Assembly: GCA_019022495.1 (NCBI GenBank)
Contig: JAFEKR010000002.1
Coordinates: 1,674,001-1,738,000 of the forward strand
Direction of reading: 5' to 3'
Length of the DNA stretch: 64,000 nucleotides
Origin: Epichloe hybrida
Taxonomy: Eukaryota > Ascomycota > Sordariomycetes > Hypocreales > Clavicipitaceae
This document shows positions 23,901 to 38,000 of the stretch, one piece after another; the stretch's first letter is position 1, and every line of letters begins with the position of its first letter. A program made the translations under genes and the position numbers. The notes below the pieces were generated by a model. That model made no database searches. It had not been told where the DNA came from and worked only from the letters and a program-made list of their open reading frames with translations.

Positions 23901-26815
23901 TAAAAGCATAGTAACACTAGTAAAGGTCTTCTTAAATTACTATAACTTATAAACTTTTATAAGGTAATAAAAGCTAAATAAGAGGTAAGCTAAATAGTAT
24001 ATATTTCTTTACCTCTTTTACTTTATAATTAGGTATAAACCTAGGAAAAGTAACTTAGTAAATATACTATTAAGAAAGTTAGATTATAAAGGTAAACCTT
24101 TAATAAATAAAGCACTTTTACTAAAGCTTTAAAAGAAAATAGTAGTTACTAAAGAACTAGTAAAAGAAAAGATACTAATATATAAGAGAAAATATAGTAA
24201 AATATCTTTAGAGAAGGAAAATACCCTAGTCTTAATATATTAAGGAAAATATAGTAAAATACCTTTAAGAGAGGAAAATACCCTAGTCTTAGTAAAGAGA
24301 CTTAGTAAAATACCTTTAAAAAAGGAAAATACCTTAGCTACTATAAAGAGAGCTTTAAGGCTAAAGTAACCTAGTTAAGAGACTAGTTAGCTACTATAAA
24401 TCTAGTAAAAGATTAGCTAAATAAAGGTAATTTCTAGGAGAAAGTAATATATATCTAAGATATTAGCATAATATAAGAGATATAGGAGACTATTATACTA
24501 CTAAATCCTTACTAATCTAGGCTAAATAAACTATTAGTATAATTACTATAAAAGGTATAGGATTAAGATCTAGATTTATAAAGGTAAAATAGTAAGATTA
24601 ATAATTCCCTAGTAAAAGATAAGGTAAAAGCTAGTCTATAGTTATATAGTATAAGAGATCTCCTAATATACTAAGACTAAGTAATTATTCCCTAGGAGCC
24701 TATCTTATAATAGGAGCTTTTATAGCTATACTATAATAATTTACTAGTAAGTTACTTTAGGACTAAATACACTCTTAAGTTATTAAAGTATTACTTCTAG
24801 TAGCTAGGTATAAGTAAGTTAGTATTTAACTATATTATAAGCTATAGGGTTTACTAGTAAGTAATAGCTAGAAGGCATTACCTATATAAAAGCCTTAAAT
24901 CCTTACTAATACTATAGTAACTATAGGTAAAAATCTTAATAGATTTTATTATAGGATTACTTATTACCTAAGTAAGTAAATAAAAGACTAATATAATCCT
25001 AGTAATTATAGACTAATTTACTAAGTACTATATTTTCTTACTTATAACTATAATAATTAATATAGCTAAACTAGTAAAGCTTTTCTATAAGGAAATTAAA
25101 CTATAATTTAAGGCATTAGAGGGCATTATATCTAATAAGAGATTAGTCTTTATAAGCTAATTCTAGTTAGACTTATACTACTTATTATATATAAAGTAAA
25201 GGCTTTTTATAGTATTTTACCCCTTAACTAATAGGTAAATAAAGAGAATAAACTAAGTACTTAAGTATTACCTTTAATACTTTATAGCTAATAACTAATA
25301 AATATAGCTTAAACTACTCCTAATAGCCTAATTTACCTATAATAATATAGTAAATAAAACTATAGGTTACTCTTCTAATTACTCCCTTATAAGCTATTTA
25401 CTTAAGTTTTACCTAGCTCTTAGGAATAAAACTAAAGAAAAAGAGATATTAGAAGCCTATATATATATTATAAAGCTATATAAAGTTAGAGAGTAGCTAA
25501 AGTAAAACTAGGTAAAAGCTACTAAGACCTAAGTAAAGTACTATAACTAGTATTACTAGCTATTAATGCTAAAAAGAGATAACCTAGTATTACTATTAGT
25601 AAAGAATATTAGGCTTAAGAATATAAAATAAAAGCTAACCCTTAGATTTATTAGACTATTTTAAGTACTTAATACTATAAGTAAATAAGTATATAAACTA
25701 GTATTACCTAAAAAGTATAGTTAACTATATAATATATTTTATATTAGCCTATTAAAGCTATAGAATTACTATAAAGATAGTAAGGATAAGGAAATACTAA
25801 TACTAGACCTTAAGAATAAAGATAAAAAGTATAAAGTTAAAGAAATTAAGGACTATAGGAAGACCTAAGAAAGTAATAAATACCTAGTAAAATAAAAGGG
25901 TTAGCTAAGTAAATATAACTAATAAGTCCTAGTAAAAGATATAGAGAGTGCTTAATATATAATTTAGACTTTTTACTAAAGTAAGTCTAGTAAGAAAAGT
26001 AATAAGATATAAGTAAGTTATAGGTAAGAAAATATAATACTCTTATAGAAAAGGCCTAGCCTTATTAGCTACTATTACACTCTAACTAATAGTCTAGGAA
26101 TTACTACTAAAAACAAAAGAAAAGAGCCCTAAAGGTTAGGTAATACTAGGGGAAAACTCTTTATTATAGCGCTATTATAGCTTAATACTCTATTACCTTA
26201 AATAGTATATTTTACGCTATTTTTATTTATATTAATTACCTTCTCTATAGTATAAAAAAGGTAGTAAATTACTATTACCTAGGCTATATAGCCTAGGTTA
26301 GCTAGCTAAAGCTAAAGAACTATATATACCTCCTAGATAGCTATAGCCTTATAATAGTCTTCCTATAAAAAAGTTAGTAAAGAGCTACTAAAAGTATAGT
26401 AAAAAACTAATAGAACTTATAATACTAGGGGTAAGGGTAGTGGAAAATATAGTAACCTAGAGTTATTACTAAGAAATAATGTATTACTAGTATATAATAG
26501 ACATAGCCTATATAAAAACATAAGTAAAGACTAGGCAAAGAGGTAGGAACTACTAACCTAATAAGCCTTAGTAATACTAGTTAAACTAAATATAATATAA
26601 TAGGTAATGTTAGTATAGTTAAAGCCTATAATAAGGCTAATGTAATACTTAGTAAGTTAGTAGTAAGTTACCTTTAAAAATATAGGAATAGGCTTAGTAA
26701 ACTTATTATCTTTTATAGTATCTAGAAGTAACTAGACCTAAGCTAGAATTATTAATAAATTAGAAAAATCGCCCTCTATAGTAGGTATAGCCTACGATAA
26801 AAAGTTAGTAATAAG
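20973..26815 (+). mobile_element. Gypsy D internal region (chromovirus), RIP-inactivated
   Basis: Read through stops: gag-like region about 21.0-22.2 kb; reverse transcriptase about 22700-23550 (words such as YYTLPLILEIL and VYLNNILIF, the YxDD-like block); RNase H about 23660-24100; integrase about 24790-25750; chromodomain about 25825-25965 (KYLVK-KG followed by VLVKDIESA). A tandem repeat with periods of 57 and 51 bp at 24188-24340 lies in the linker between RNase H and integrase. About 850 bp of untranslated tail follows before Copia A2 interrupts it. The purine tract and 3' LTR of D are found only at 46160-46378. Confidence 0.85.
24188..24340 (+). repeat. In-frame minisatellite in Gypsy D pol linker
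   Basis: About 2.5 copies of a unit containing gaaaatatagtaaaatacc and ggaaaataccctagtctta. Successive offsets are 57 and 51 bp, both multiples of three, as expected if it expanded while the frame was still coding. Confidence 0.75.
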
Positions 26816-27624
26816 TATTAAAATGTAGGGAGCTAGTTGCCAGCTAGCAACAGCTGTACAGGTGCAGCTCTACGGTCAGGGACTAGTAGAACTATCACGT
26901 TAGAATAACTAACGTAACGTAACAGAAGGTTATAGCAGTTATTAACTAATTAAATTCAATTTAGATCACTTTTATAATAGCTAATAGAGCAATAGAATTG
27001 ATTTTAGCAATGTTATACAGGCAATATGGCTATTAGATTAAGAGGCCTAGCTATCTAGCTAGATTAAAAAGATCTTCTTTCTCTTATATACTTACTAACT
27101 ATATTAGTGAATTTAGACTACTAGAGAGGTCTTATAGGCCACTTTTTATTTTCTGTAAAATTTATTTATATATAAAATCCAAAAAATTAATTTACCACTA
27201 TACAAACTAGCAACTCATATGCACTAAATTTTAGTCCAAAAAATATGCCTATATTAAATAAAAGCCCTATCTTCTAGCTTTAATTTGCTATATATAAGAC
27301 TTTTGTATAACCTCTAGTTAAAGAGAAAATCGCTGTTAAAGATAGCTATAGGGTAACCCGCGTATAGGGTAGCCTGCTTACCTAATTACTAGTGGCGCGG
27401 TTATGGCTACGCTTGTAGCCATAACGTAATTGACTAATTTACAATTAATTGGAATTAGTTATCCACATGGTTAGTTGTAACTGTTAATAGCTATGACGTA
27501 GCCATTAGTAGTTACCTGCGCAACCGTTAACAGCTGTAGTGTAGCTGTTAGGCTTGCAATGCAAGCTAGTAATAAAAAGGTCCTTTAACTAGAAAAGGGC
27601 TAAAAATAGGTCTTATTTTTAACA
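26816..27624 (-). repeat. 3' LTR of Copia A2
   Basis: Near-identical layout to 1242-2057, starting tattaaaatgtaggg and ending tttttaaca, with a minus-strand purine tract (gtagaggggg) at its right edge. The 16-bp palindrome of A1 appears with one G-to-A change (26836-26851). The 5 bp to its left are ataag (26811-26815). The same 5 bp occur beside the D purine tract at 46155-46159, a possible but weak target duplication. Confidence 0.85.
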
Positions 27625-30243
27625 CCCCCTCTACAAAAGAATTACATTAAAAGCAATTAAAAGCGTATAAGGAGACTATAGGGTAAATAATAACTTTTAA
27701 ATAATAACTTTTAGCCTCTAAGATATACTAAGATTAATAAATTTTTAGTATTCTATTAGGCTTATCTTGTATAATTTAAACCCCTAAGAAGAATTTAGTA
27801 AGCCTCTTATTTTCTATTAGATAGACTTTATAAAGTTCCTTTTTAAGTCTTTAGATATAAGGTAAATCTAGTCTAATTAGAAGGTAATTATTAATGTATA
27901 TAATAATAAAGGTTTTAGTAAAGGGATTAAAGAATATAGCTAGGTTAGATATAAGAGGGTTAAATCCTAGGGACTTTAGCACTGCTATTAGTGCTTATTA
28001 CTATTCCCTTAAGCTTTGTTTTAGGCTATATAGAGACTTCTATAATAAAATTACTTAATCTTTAGAAGGTTTATAGCTAAAACTTCTAGCTAATTTAGCT
28101 AGTTTAGGATTTGCTTTAAGGAATTTAATAAATCTATCCGGAATAACTATATAAATTTATTATTAAAGCTTGCTATTAAGAAAGGCCCCTATAAAATCAA
28201 CTTATTTAATTTCCTAGTTATTCTAAGCTACTAGGGCTAGTAAAATCCTCTAGCTAGGAGGAATGCTTCTAGTAGCAAAGGTCTCTAAATAATCTAGACC
28301 TTTGATTTGTATAAATCCCTTAGTAATGAGTTAGGCCTTGTATTTTAAAGGATTATTTTCTTTATCCTTTTTAAGCTTATATATAAGCCTGTTTTTTAGT
28401 ACTTTTTAGCCCTTAGGTACTTAGTCTTTCCCTATAAATTTAAAAGTACTAGCCTTTAGAAGCTATTTATATTCCTTATACATAGCTTCTATTTATTTAT
28501 CCCTTTTAGGGCTAGATATCGCTTACTTCTAGGTCTTAGGTTTAGGGCTATTAAGGTTATTTTCCTTTAGCTTTTTCTATACCTTAAATCAGATTTCTTT
28601 AATAAAATCTAGAGAAGAAGAGGAACTAATATTAATATCTATAGGGTTAATATTAGGGTTAAAGTTAGTAATTTCGTTAAAATTTAGGTCTAGAGTTAAA
28701 ATCTGATTTCCTAGTTAAGTTATAGGCATAGCCTTCTTTAAGGCCTCTGGAATTAGACCTTTAGGGGGTTCTTTAGGGCTTATAGGTAGTTTTTCTTAAC
28801 CTATAGGGATACCTATGTTATTTATAGGGTAATCCTTTAAACCTTAATTTAGATCTTATTGTACTAAATCATTTTCCCCCTCTAAAGGGTTATCCCCTAT
28901 AGAAAGCCTAGGTAATCCTTTAGAGATAGGACCTATAGGTTCTATAATCTTAATAAAGCTAGTCTTTGTAACTAGCCTTTTAGAGGGGATGTACACTAGG
29001 TAGGTGTTAGAACCTAGTGTAGCTAATAATCTTCTAGGGATAGTTATAGCTACTAACTTCTAGGCTTTAGGTTATTTTTCTAAGGGGATTAAAATCTCAC
29101 AGTGAGATCCTATAGCTCTAATACTACTAATATTAGTTATATAGGGCTGATTTAGCTACCTAGCTAGCAGTTATTTAGGGCTTTTATCCTTTGTGGTATT
29201 AGTAGTTATATTAACTAAGTTAATAACTATAGGTAATACAAAACACTATAGATATAAAGGTAATTTTGCCTACTAGATAGTAGCCCTTAATTAATCTAAA
29301 ATAGTACAAATTAAACGCTTTACTAATTTATTTTACTTATAAATATAGGGACTAGAAGTCGTAAATTTGATTCCCTTAGAATTTAACTAGGTTTGATAAC
29401 TAGAATTGATTTCTTAGCCCCTATTAAAGTGAAGGTACCTAGGATATTAACCTAGTTAATTTTTAAGCCCTCTAAAGAAGCCCTTAATAGCCCTATAAAT
29501 AGTTAGGCCTTCTTTATTAGGTAATAAGATTACCTACTTATATCTAGTCTTTTAATTAACTAGAAATAAGTAAATTAACTATTTATTATATGGTATAGGG
29601 CTGATTTTTAGCGTATCCCCCTCTATTTAATCTAGAGCTCTAGGGGGGTTAGGGATAGCTAATTTCCTAGGTCTTCTAACTACCTTAGATTAATTACAAG
29701 CTATATATTTAAAGTCTTTTTCCCTAATTTTAGAAAAATCAGGGATTCCTTTAGTAATAAGGCTTGTTTTCTTTAGCAAAGGAAGCCCTAGGTGCCCTAA
29801 TTATACATACTATAGGCTAGCTAGTTCTAGTAACCGTTGATATTAAAGATCCTTAGGGTCTGAATTAGGGTCTAGATTAGGGCCTTCTCCCTTAGTCCCC
29901 TACTAGGCCCCTTAAGAAACTTAGGCCTCTTAGAGAGGTATTAGGGACCTTTTTCCTTTACTAAGGCTCTCTAACACCCCTAAATCTATTTCCTTAGATT
30001 TATAAGGGACCTAACCTAGGGCTATAGGCATTAGAGAAAAGACTAAATCCCCTAAATTATCCCGTATAATATATTTAACATTATTATTATCTTTGTTAAT
30101 TTTAGCGATTTCGTCTAAATTAAAAGCTTAATCTAGCATTTTAGAGGGAATTTAAACCTCTATAGGGTAGCTAATAGGATAGCTATGACCCCTAAAGCTA
30201 GCATGGGTAAAAGGTCAGATATAATGAGATTCCTTGTTATAGG
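27625..30243 (-). mobile_element. Copia A2 pol remnant with internal deletion
   Basis: Colinear with A1 from about 3045 to 5575 (reverse transcriptase, linker, integrase, gag-pre-integrase on the minus strand). The ~920 bp covering the end of reverse transcriptase and RNase H (A1 about 2125-3043) is missing; the junction is at about 27715. Element C2 begins at 30244, and the 5' part of A2 was not found with certainty. Confidence 0.83.
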
Positions 30244-31575
30244 CAAAGTATTGTTTATAGTGTAGTTAGTGTAGTTTTTAGGAAAAATTTGTAATTATAG
30301 TGTAGTTTTTTTTTTCTTGTAGTTAGTGTAGTGTAGTTTTTTTTTTTTATAGTGCAGTATATTATAGTTTTTTTTTTTTATAGTTAGTATAGTGTAGTTT
30401 TTTTTTGCTTGTAGTGTAGTGTAGTTAGTGTAGTTACTAATTACACTAACTATAAAAACTACAAATATAGTGTTAGTAAAAAAAAGTGGTCCTTTTTATT
30501 ATATAATGTTATTATAAGGATTAAGAGAAAGCTAGTTATATAGAAGCTTTTATTATTACCTATTTTACTTAATTAGTTATAGAATTTATAATATTTACTT
30601 TTTTTTAAGAATTTTACTATAACTAGGGTTATTTATAATATTATACCTTTTTAATAATACTATTATACTTATTACTTTATTTTACTAATATAACTTTAAG
30701 AAAAACCTTCTAATTATTTTATTTACTATTATTATTAATTATTTTATATTTTTATTATTAATTTAATTAAAAAATACCCTAAACTAATATAATTAAATTA
30801 AATTAAAAATCTAAATAAATATATAAAAGTTAATAGAATATATACTTAGTACTTTAATATTATTATTAATATAATAAGAACTTAAAAAAAGCTTAAACTA
30901 TTTATTTACTATTTAAACTAATTAAATATTACTTTAAGCTTTATAATTCTAAAGCTTTAAGAAGTTATATATAGTAACTTTATATATCTTATTATAATAA
31001 TATATAAAGAAAGAATATAATAGACTAATATTTATAATTTATTAATAGATAACTAATAGTATTATTTTAATTACCCTATATAGCTTAAATAAGCTATAAA
31101 AATAAGTTTAACTTATTTTTAAAAATAATACTAGGACTTAGTTTTATATAATATACTATACTTATTATAAAAGCTTTAATAACTTTTATAACCTTAATTA
31201 CTATTATTACTATAATTACTATTATTTTACTTTTATTATTATTTTAAAAAAAATATAAAAGAGAAAACATTTTTATAATATTAATATTTTTAAAAACCTT
31301 AAAATACTAAGTTATTAAAAACTATAGCTTTTACTATAGTAATTTACTTATAATTACTAGTATTTATATTTAAGTTATTTATTTATTATTTATTTATTAT
31401 TAAACTTTAACACTAATAATATTATAAGTAATCTTAGTAATTTAGTAATCTTAGTAATACTAGTAATAATATTAGTATTATAAGCTATTATAAGCTATTA
31501 TAAGCTATTATAAGCTATTATAAGCTATTATAAGCTATTATAAGCTATAATAAGATATAATAAGCTACTTATATT
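30244..31575 (+). mobile_element. C2, left part (hAT-like TIR element)
   Basis: Starts caaagtattg, then subterminal tagtgtagt/poly-T repeats, the ~480-bp arm, a short ttactatta tract and about seven gctattataa decamers, ending ctacttatatt where Gypsy F is inserted. The element resumes at 43533 with atattaagtttactag, as in uninterrupted C3 (ctacttatattaagttt near 55750). Its left flank is gttatagg (30236-30243). Confidence 0.8.
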
Positions 31576-31576
31576 G

Positions 31577-32044
31577 TGTGCTATGATACGCGCGCCTATA
31601 AACGCGCGTATTCGTGATGACAAGCACAAGGGATACAGGGGATCACAGGGATAAATAACACAACAAGGGATGACAATATTAGTTATCTAGGCAAAGGGAC
31701 TATTTAATCTATAAAGAGATTACCTATAGCTAGATTCTTTTGCGGTTCTTTATGCACGCCTAACTTTAGATTTTTAACTTAAATGCCTAGCGCTACTATG
31801 GCCACTATTGTGTTTACCTTAATAAGATAAATTAATAAGATTATTTCCCTAACTTAACTAAAAAGTCACTTCTAATCTAATAGACTATTTAATCTAAATT
31901 ATCTCTATTTGTAAAGACTAATTTAGCTATTATTATAATCACTGCTATTAAGTTAATTAACCTTTCTAACGTAAGTAAATGTCACCGCTACCTATAACCG
32001 TGGGCTAGCATTATGTCTTTTAGGGTGTTGTTTTCCGCTTAATA
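31577..32044 (+). repeat. 5' LTR of Gypsy F
   Basis: 468 bp, starting TGTGCTATGATACGCGCGCC and ending cgcttaata (CGCTTGACA in the partner at 43063-43530). Exact ends are uncertain by about 2 bp, because the duplicated target atatt (31571-31575 and 43533-43537) leaves one or two unassigned bases on each side. A TGG a few bases downstream (about 32051) could start a primer-binding site. Confidence 0.83.
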
Positions 32045-35000
32045 AAACTAGTGGAGAAACGCGGTTTTAAACCCCTAGGACCTTTTCACTTTCTAGTTAA
32101 TTTACTACTAACTAAGATTAATTAGAAGTAAGCTAATAATTACGCTCTTAGCTATTACTAAGCTAACCTATGTAAAGACCCCTTTATTTTACCTTCCCTA
32201 TACTAAGATATAGATCTAAAGCCTTAACCTAACCTCTATAATAGTTATAGCGTAAAGGAGAAGCTAGCTAAGCATACTAAGCTAAGGTAAGCTAAGAATA
32301 CAAACTAGTGTTACATAGAAGCGTGAAAAAGGAGACTAGATAGTTTAGAGGTATACCCTATAAATACTAGCTAAACCATTAACCCTTTACTAAAAGTCTT
32401 TAAATATAAGGCACTAGGATAAAAAGCGCTACCTAGTGTTATAGACAATTTAATCTTAGGGCCTATAGCTAATTTTACTATTATTTAGCTATACATAGGG
32501 GTCTTATAGCTTATTATAAAGAGCTATATAATTATATTAGTAGCCTTTACTTATAGGTTACTTATTACTATAAATATTACCTTATTAAAAGTCTTTCTTT
32601 AAGAAATTCTTACTAGTGTTATAATATTTAGTTAAGTAATTACTCTTTTATAAGATTAATTAAAAGCACTTTTTACTAAGCCTATATTTAACCTTATACT
32701 ATCTTACTTCTAATAGCTAAGTAAAGTAAGACCTAGCAAATACCTAAGTTACCTAAAGGACCTTTAGGACTTACTATTACCTAGTACCCTAGTTACTAGT
32801 TAGGAATCACTTAATCCTAAGATAGTTATTAGCCTAGCTTAAACTTAGTTTAATAACCACTTAGGTAAAGACCCTAATAATAGAGGTAAGATACCTAGAT
32901 CTCTTAGAGGGCTTAATGTAAAAACCTTTATAAAGCTTCTTAGAGAGATAATAGTATATTAAACTTCCCTTATTACTATGTAAAATAGGTATAATATTTA
33001 GTAGTTTTTAGGGGAAAATATAGCTAATTTTATTAAGGCCTTTAAGGTAAAGATAAAAGCAATAGGTATTCCTAAAGCAAATTAGCATAAGATGCTTAAG
33101 TATAATATTAACCTAAAGCTCTAATAGGTAGTTAAAATGCTAACTATATTATAATCTTAGAAGGAGTCTAAGGAAGAGATACTCTTATAGTTTAATATAA
33201 CTAGCTAGGATTAAATAGAAAACGCTAGAGAATAACTTAAAGACCTTAATTTAATATAGCTAAAGACTATTAAGGAAACCTATTACTAGTTATAAAAGCA
33301 TTATACTCTAATGTCTAATATAGACCTAATAGGATAGAAAACTATAATAACCTAGTCTAACTATATTTATAAAGCCCTGCTAAAACACTTAATCTTAAGC
33401 TTTATAAATAGAAAGGGGTTTACTTATAAAGAAATCTTAGTTATATAGTATAAATCACTTTAGATAGCACTTAACGCATATATTTATATATAACTAGAGC
33501 TTAAAAATAGGGACCTAGAATTAGCTAACATAGAAAATCATGCTTTAGGTAAGAAAGACTTTAGCTTTAAGATATAGACACTATTTAATTAGGCTACCTT
33601 TAATAGTTACTAGGCTACTTAAAAGAATTACTTAGCACTAGGTAATTTAAATAAGTAAGCTAAGAAAACTATCTTATTTAATACTAATATAAGATAATAA
33701 GGGGCCCCTAGATTAGCGAAATACTAAGATTAAATAGAAGATCTAATAAAATAACTAGTAAAGCTAAAAATCATAGTTATAGCCTAGGTAGTAAAGGAAA
33801 TTAACATAGTAAAGCTACTTAAGGAGAAGTATAGTAACTACCCTTAATGTTAATAGTAAACTTATTAGGCAAACTATATAGGTTTATTTAATCTAGATAA
33901 GGAGCGCTATTTTAAAATAAACGCAATATTAGGAAAAGGCTACTAGTTAAACTATTATTACTACTGTAATAAAGAATCATATATTGTAATAAAGTGTAAT
34001 GCTTTAAAATATAATAAGATATTAAAGTTTACTATATATAACCTAGTAGTTTGCATTTTAGCTATTAGAGATAATATAAGATATTAAATTATACCTTTAT
34101 TCTTACTTATAAAATTTCTCTTTATTAGTAGCTATACGCATAGACTAGCTATATTCTAGGTTAAGTACTTTAAGGACTATAAGATTATGTATATAATTCT
34201 AAGAATTAAGGAATATAGCCCTTATAGAGGATTAAGCTAGGAAATAACACTAGAAGAATAGGAAGTATTTAATTAAATAGAGGGTATGTTTAATCTAGTA
34301 GAATTTTAACCTAAAAGAGAGATTAATATAATATCTATCTTAAAGCATAAGATATTAAGTATAGTATTTACTATTACCTTTAAGAAGCTAAGTATAAGGG
34401 AGGAGGAAGATAAAGAGATTATTATAAAGTTTATAGCTATTAGTAAATAATTAGTAAAATGCCTAAGGATTAAAGATATTATAGAAAATAAGGTAAAAGA
34501 CTGGTAACCTTATACTTAACCTATTTAAGATAATTTAGTAGTAACTAAGGGTAAGAAAGAGCTATTAAATAAAGTTAAATAGAGGATTCTTAATTAATTA
34601 TATAATAAGGTCTTTAGAAGAAGGTTAGAGTGCCCTTTTAGGATATCTATTATATTATACTAATACTAGCAAAGGTAGTTAGTAATAAATGTCTCTTATA
34701 AGCAAAAGGTATAGAAAATATCTACTACTATAATAGAGATATATTAGGGCTAGCTCCTCCTTTAAGAATATTTAGTGTAAAACTAAACCTAAGACTAATT
34801 AATCTAGGGAACTAGATTAACTTAATTCTTTAATTAATAAAAGAGACCCTTAAGGAAGATAAGAAGAATAAAGCTATAGCTAAGAATAGCTTACTAATAA
34901 TGCCTTCACTAGAGATTAACATAGCCTTATAGAAATGAATTTAGGAGAGACTAGGAGCTTGCTTAGAATAGGGCAAACCTTAGTAAAATTTAATTAATCC

Positions 35001-38000
35001 TACTTAGATAAACTTTATGCTTAATATGATTTTAGAACTATAAGCTACTATTAATTGCCTATAAGACTTACTATACCTCTAAGTCTAGCTAGATAACCTA
35101 GAAGGGGAGCTTCTCCCTAGGCTTATTAACATAGGATTATAAGGGAATATAATTATAGAAAGCATAGCTAGGTAACTTAGACTAAGAATTTACCTAATAG
35201 ATATAATAAATATAATATTATTCTTATTATATAGTATTAAGATAATTAAGGAGGTTTAGATAAGACTATATCTAGGAAATATCTAGATACCCGCTAATTT
35301 CTATATTAGTCTAGACTTAGTTAATATTAGCCTAATTCTTAGAATACTATTTTTTAGACTATCCTAGATATAGTTTAATTACTTAAGAAATAGAGAGCTT
35401 TATACCTAGTGCTACTTTAGGGATATTATTATTATCTTAAGAGTTATAGGAAGTATCTAATAGTAATATACTAATAAGTAGCTAGCCTAGTAGCTCTCTA
35501 TTAATATTATCTTGTTTAGTTACCTAGAAACAAAGGAAGATTAAATAGTTTATAAAGGGTTAGAGATAGAAATAGATAATAATAAATAGTTAATTCCTCT
35601 TATAATAAGGGAAGGAACTAATATCTTCTAAGAGGTAATTAAGGATATAATAGTAAACCATACCTAATAACTTAAAGTAGTTATAAAGGATTTTAAGCCC
35701 TAGTAATAACTAAAACCACCTAATCTTATAGTAAACATAATATATAAGCAAAAAGCTAATAAAATATATCCCTAAGATAATATTCCCTCTAATAGATTAA
35801 CACTAGAAAGGGACCTAAAATAGAAGATAAAGAAATAGGAAGAGGCTAAGTTATATCTAGATATATCTAGGAAGTATAGTGAATATATTACTAGGAGATT
35901 TTACGTAAATCCGCGAGGTTTTAGAATAACCTAGTAATATTTAGATTAAATAGTTAAAGAGGTATAAGAATATTTAATATAAGAAGAAGTTAATGTTTTT
36001 AAGGAAATTCTTTGTAACTAAGAAGCGGCGCTAGCCTAGGACTTATTAGAATATAGGAAAGTTAACTTACTAGTCATGCTACTATAAGTTATAAAGGTTA
36101 TTAAATATAAAGTATAGTAAGCAAGCTTAATTCTAATACCTCTTAGGTTATAAGGGAGATTAGTTAATCTTCTAAAGAAGAAGCTAAAGTATGGATATTT
36201 AGAGGAGAGTTATAGCTCTTATAGGAATCCTTATTTTCTTATTATAAAGAAGGACAGAGGGATTTGCCTAATTCTATCTGCTACAAAGTATAATAAGGTA
36301 ATAATATAAGATACGCTAATTCCTTAAGGCGTAGAAGTATTTAGTAAGAGCTTTGTAATATATAAGATCTTATTAATAGTTAACTTATTATCTAAATATA
36401 ATTAGGTAATATTAGTAAAGAAGAGTAAGGATATAATAATGATTTTTACTATAATTAGACTTTTGCGGCTCTATTACTTACTATAAGGAGCTACTAACTT
36501 AGTAGCTTAGTTTATTAGGATTATTAGATAAATCCTATTTAATTTAATCCCTTATATCTATATACCTTTCCTAGATAATATTGCGGTAAAGGGACTAATA
36601 ATAATATATAATAAAGAGGAGATTATACTAGGAGTACGCAAATATGTAATAGAGCATTTAATTAATATTAATAAAGTTTTGGTTAATATTAAGCTCTCTA
36701 GTTACATAGCCTTAGTATTTAAGTTAAAGTTCTGCTAGAAATTAGCAGAAATTATAGGATTTATATGTAAGATAAACAGGCAAAAGCTAACTAAAGTAAA
36801 GATTATAAAGATTTTAGACTAAAAGGTTTATTAAGATTAATTAGAAGTGCAATCCTTTATTAGGTTAATAGGAGTTTACTATATCTAGGTAAAATACTAC
36901 ATATAAAAGGCAAAACCACTAGTAATTTTACTAAGGAAAATAAAGGATTAGGAATAAGGACTAGAGTAATAAGAAGCTATAGATATCCTAAAGAAGGCAA
37001 TAATAATAGCCCTAATCCTTATTTTACTTAATCTTAAACTAGGCTTTAGAGAAATTATACTAATAGTTAATGTAAGCTTACTTAGATAGGGGGCTATATT
37101 ATTATAAATTATTAATAGTAAATAGCATTTAGTTTAATATAAAAGCAGTACTTAGACTATTACTAAGGCTAAGTATAATATAACTAAGTGAGAATATTAA
37201 GTGGTTATTTATATATTAAGAAAACTATAAATTTACCTCTATAGAGTCCTATTTACATTAGAAATAGACTTATAAGTTCTTATGTATTAGCTTAATAGCA
37301 TAGTTAATAATATGCCTAGAGCTCTTATTACACAATGGATTAGTTATATCCTGCTTTTTAATTTCTTTATATAATATATTCTAGGCAAAAAGAACCGTAT
37401 TATAAATGCCTTATTTAGGAAAGGCCCTAGGGCTTTAGATTAATTAGATTAAGAAGTTAAAGGGGATATTAAAGATTTTATTAACTTATATCTTAATAGC
37501 ATTAAGATAGAGGAGGATAGTAAGAGGAATTACTCTAAAGAGATATAATAAGTTATTAAATTCTTAATAACTCTTTAAAGACTAATTAATCTTAGCGTAA
37601 AGGACTATAGAAAACTACGTAATAAAGCAAAGAAGTTTTACCTAGAAAAGGGTTATCTTTAGAAAAGGCTAATAGGAATTATAAAGGGACTAGCGCTAGT
37701 TATAAACATGCCTAAATAATAATAAGCGATTATTAAAGCTATCTATAAGGAACTTAGCTATAAAGGAGTTAAAGTGGTTTTTTAAGTAATAAAGCAGTAA
37801 TACTAGTGAAAAGGGCTCTAGAATATAGCTTAAGAGATATTAGCATGCTACAAGATATATTAGAAATTCACGCCTTAGTAACTATAAGAACTTTTAGTGC
37901 TAGACACACTAGGGAACCTAATAAGTAAGATTCATATTAACACTTAGTATTTTTTAATTAATTATAGATATAAGTATCTCTTAGAAGCTAGGTATAACCT

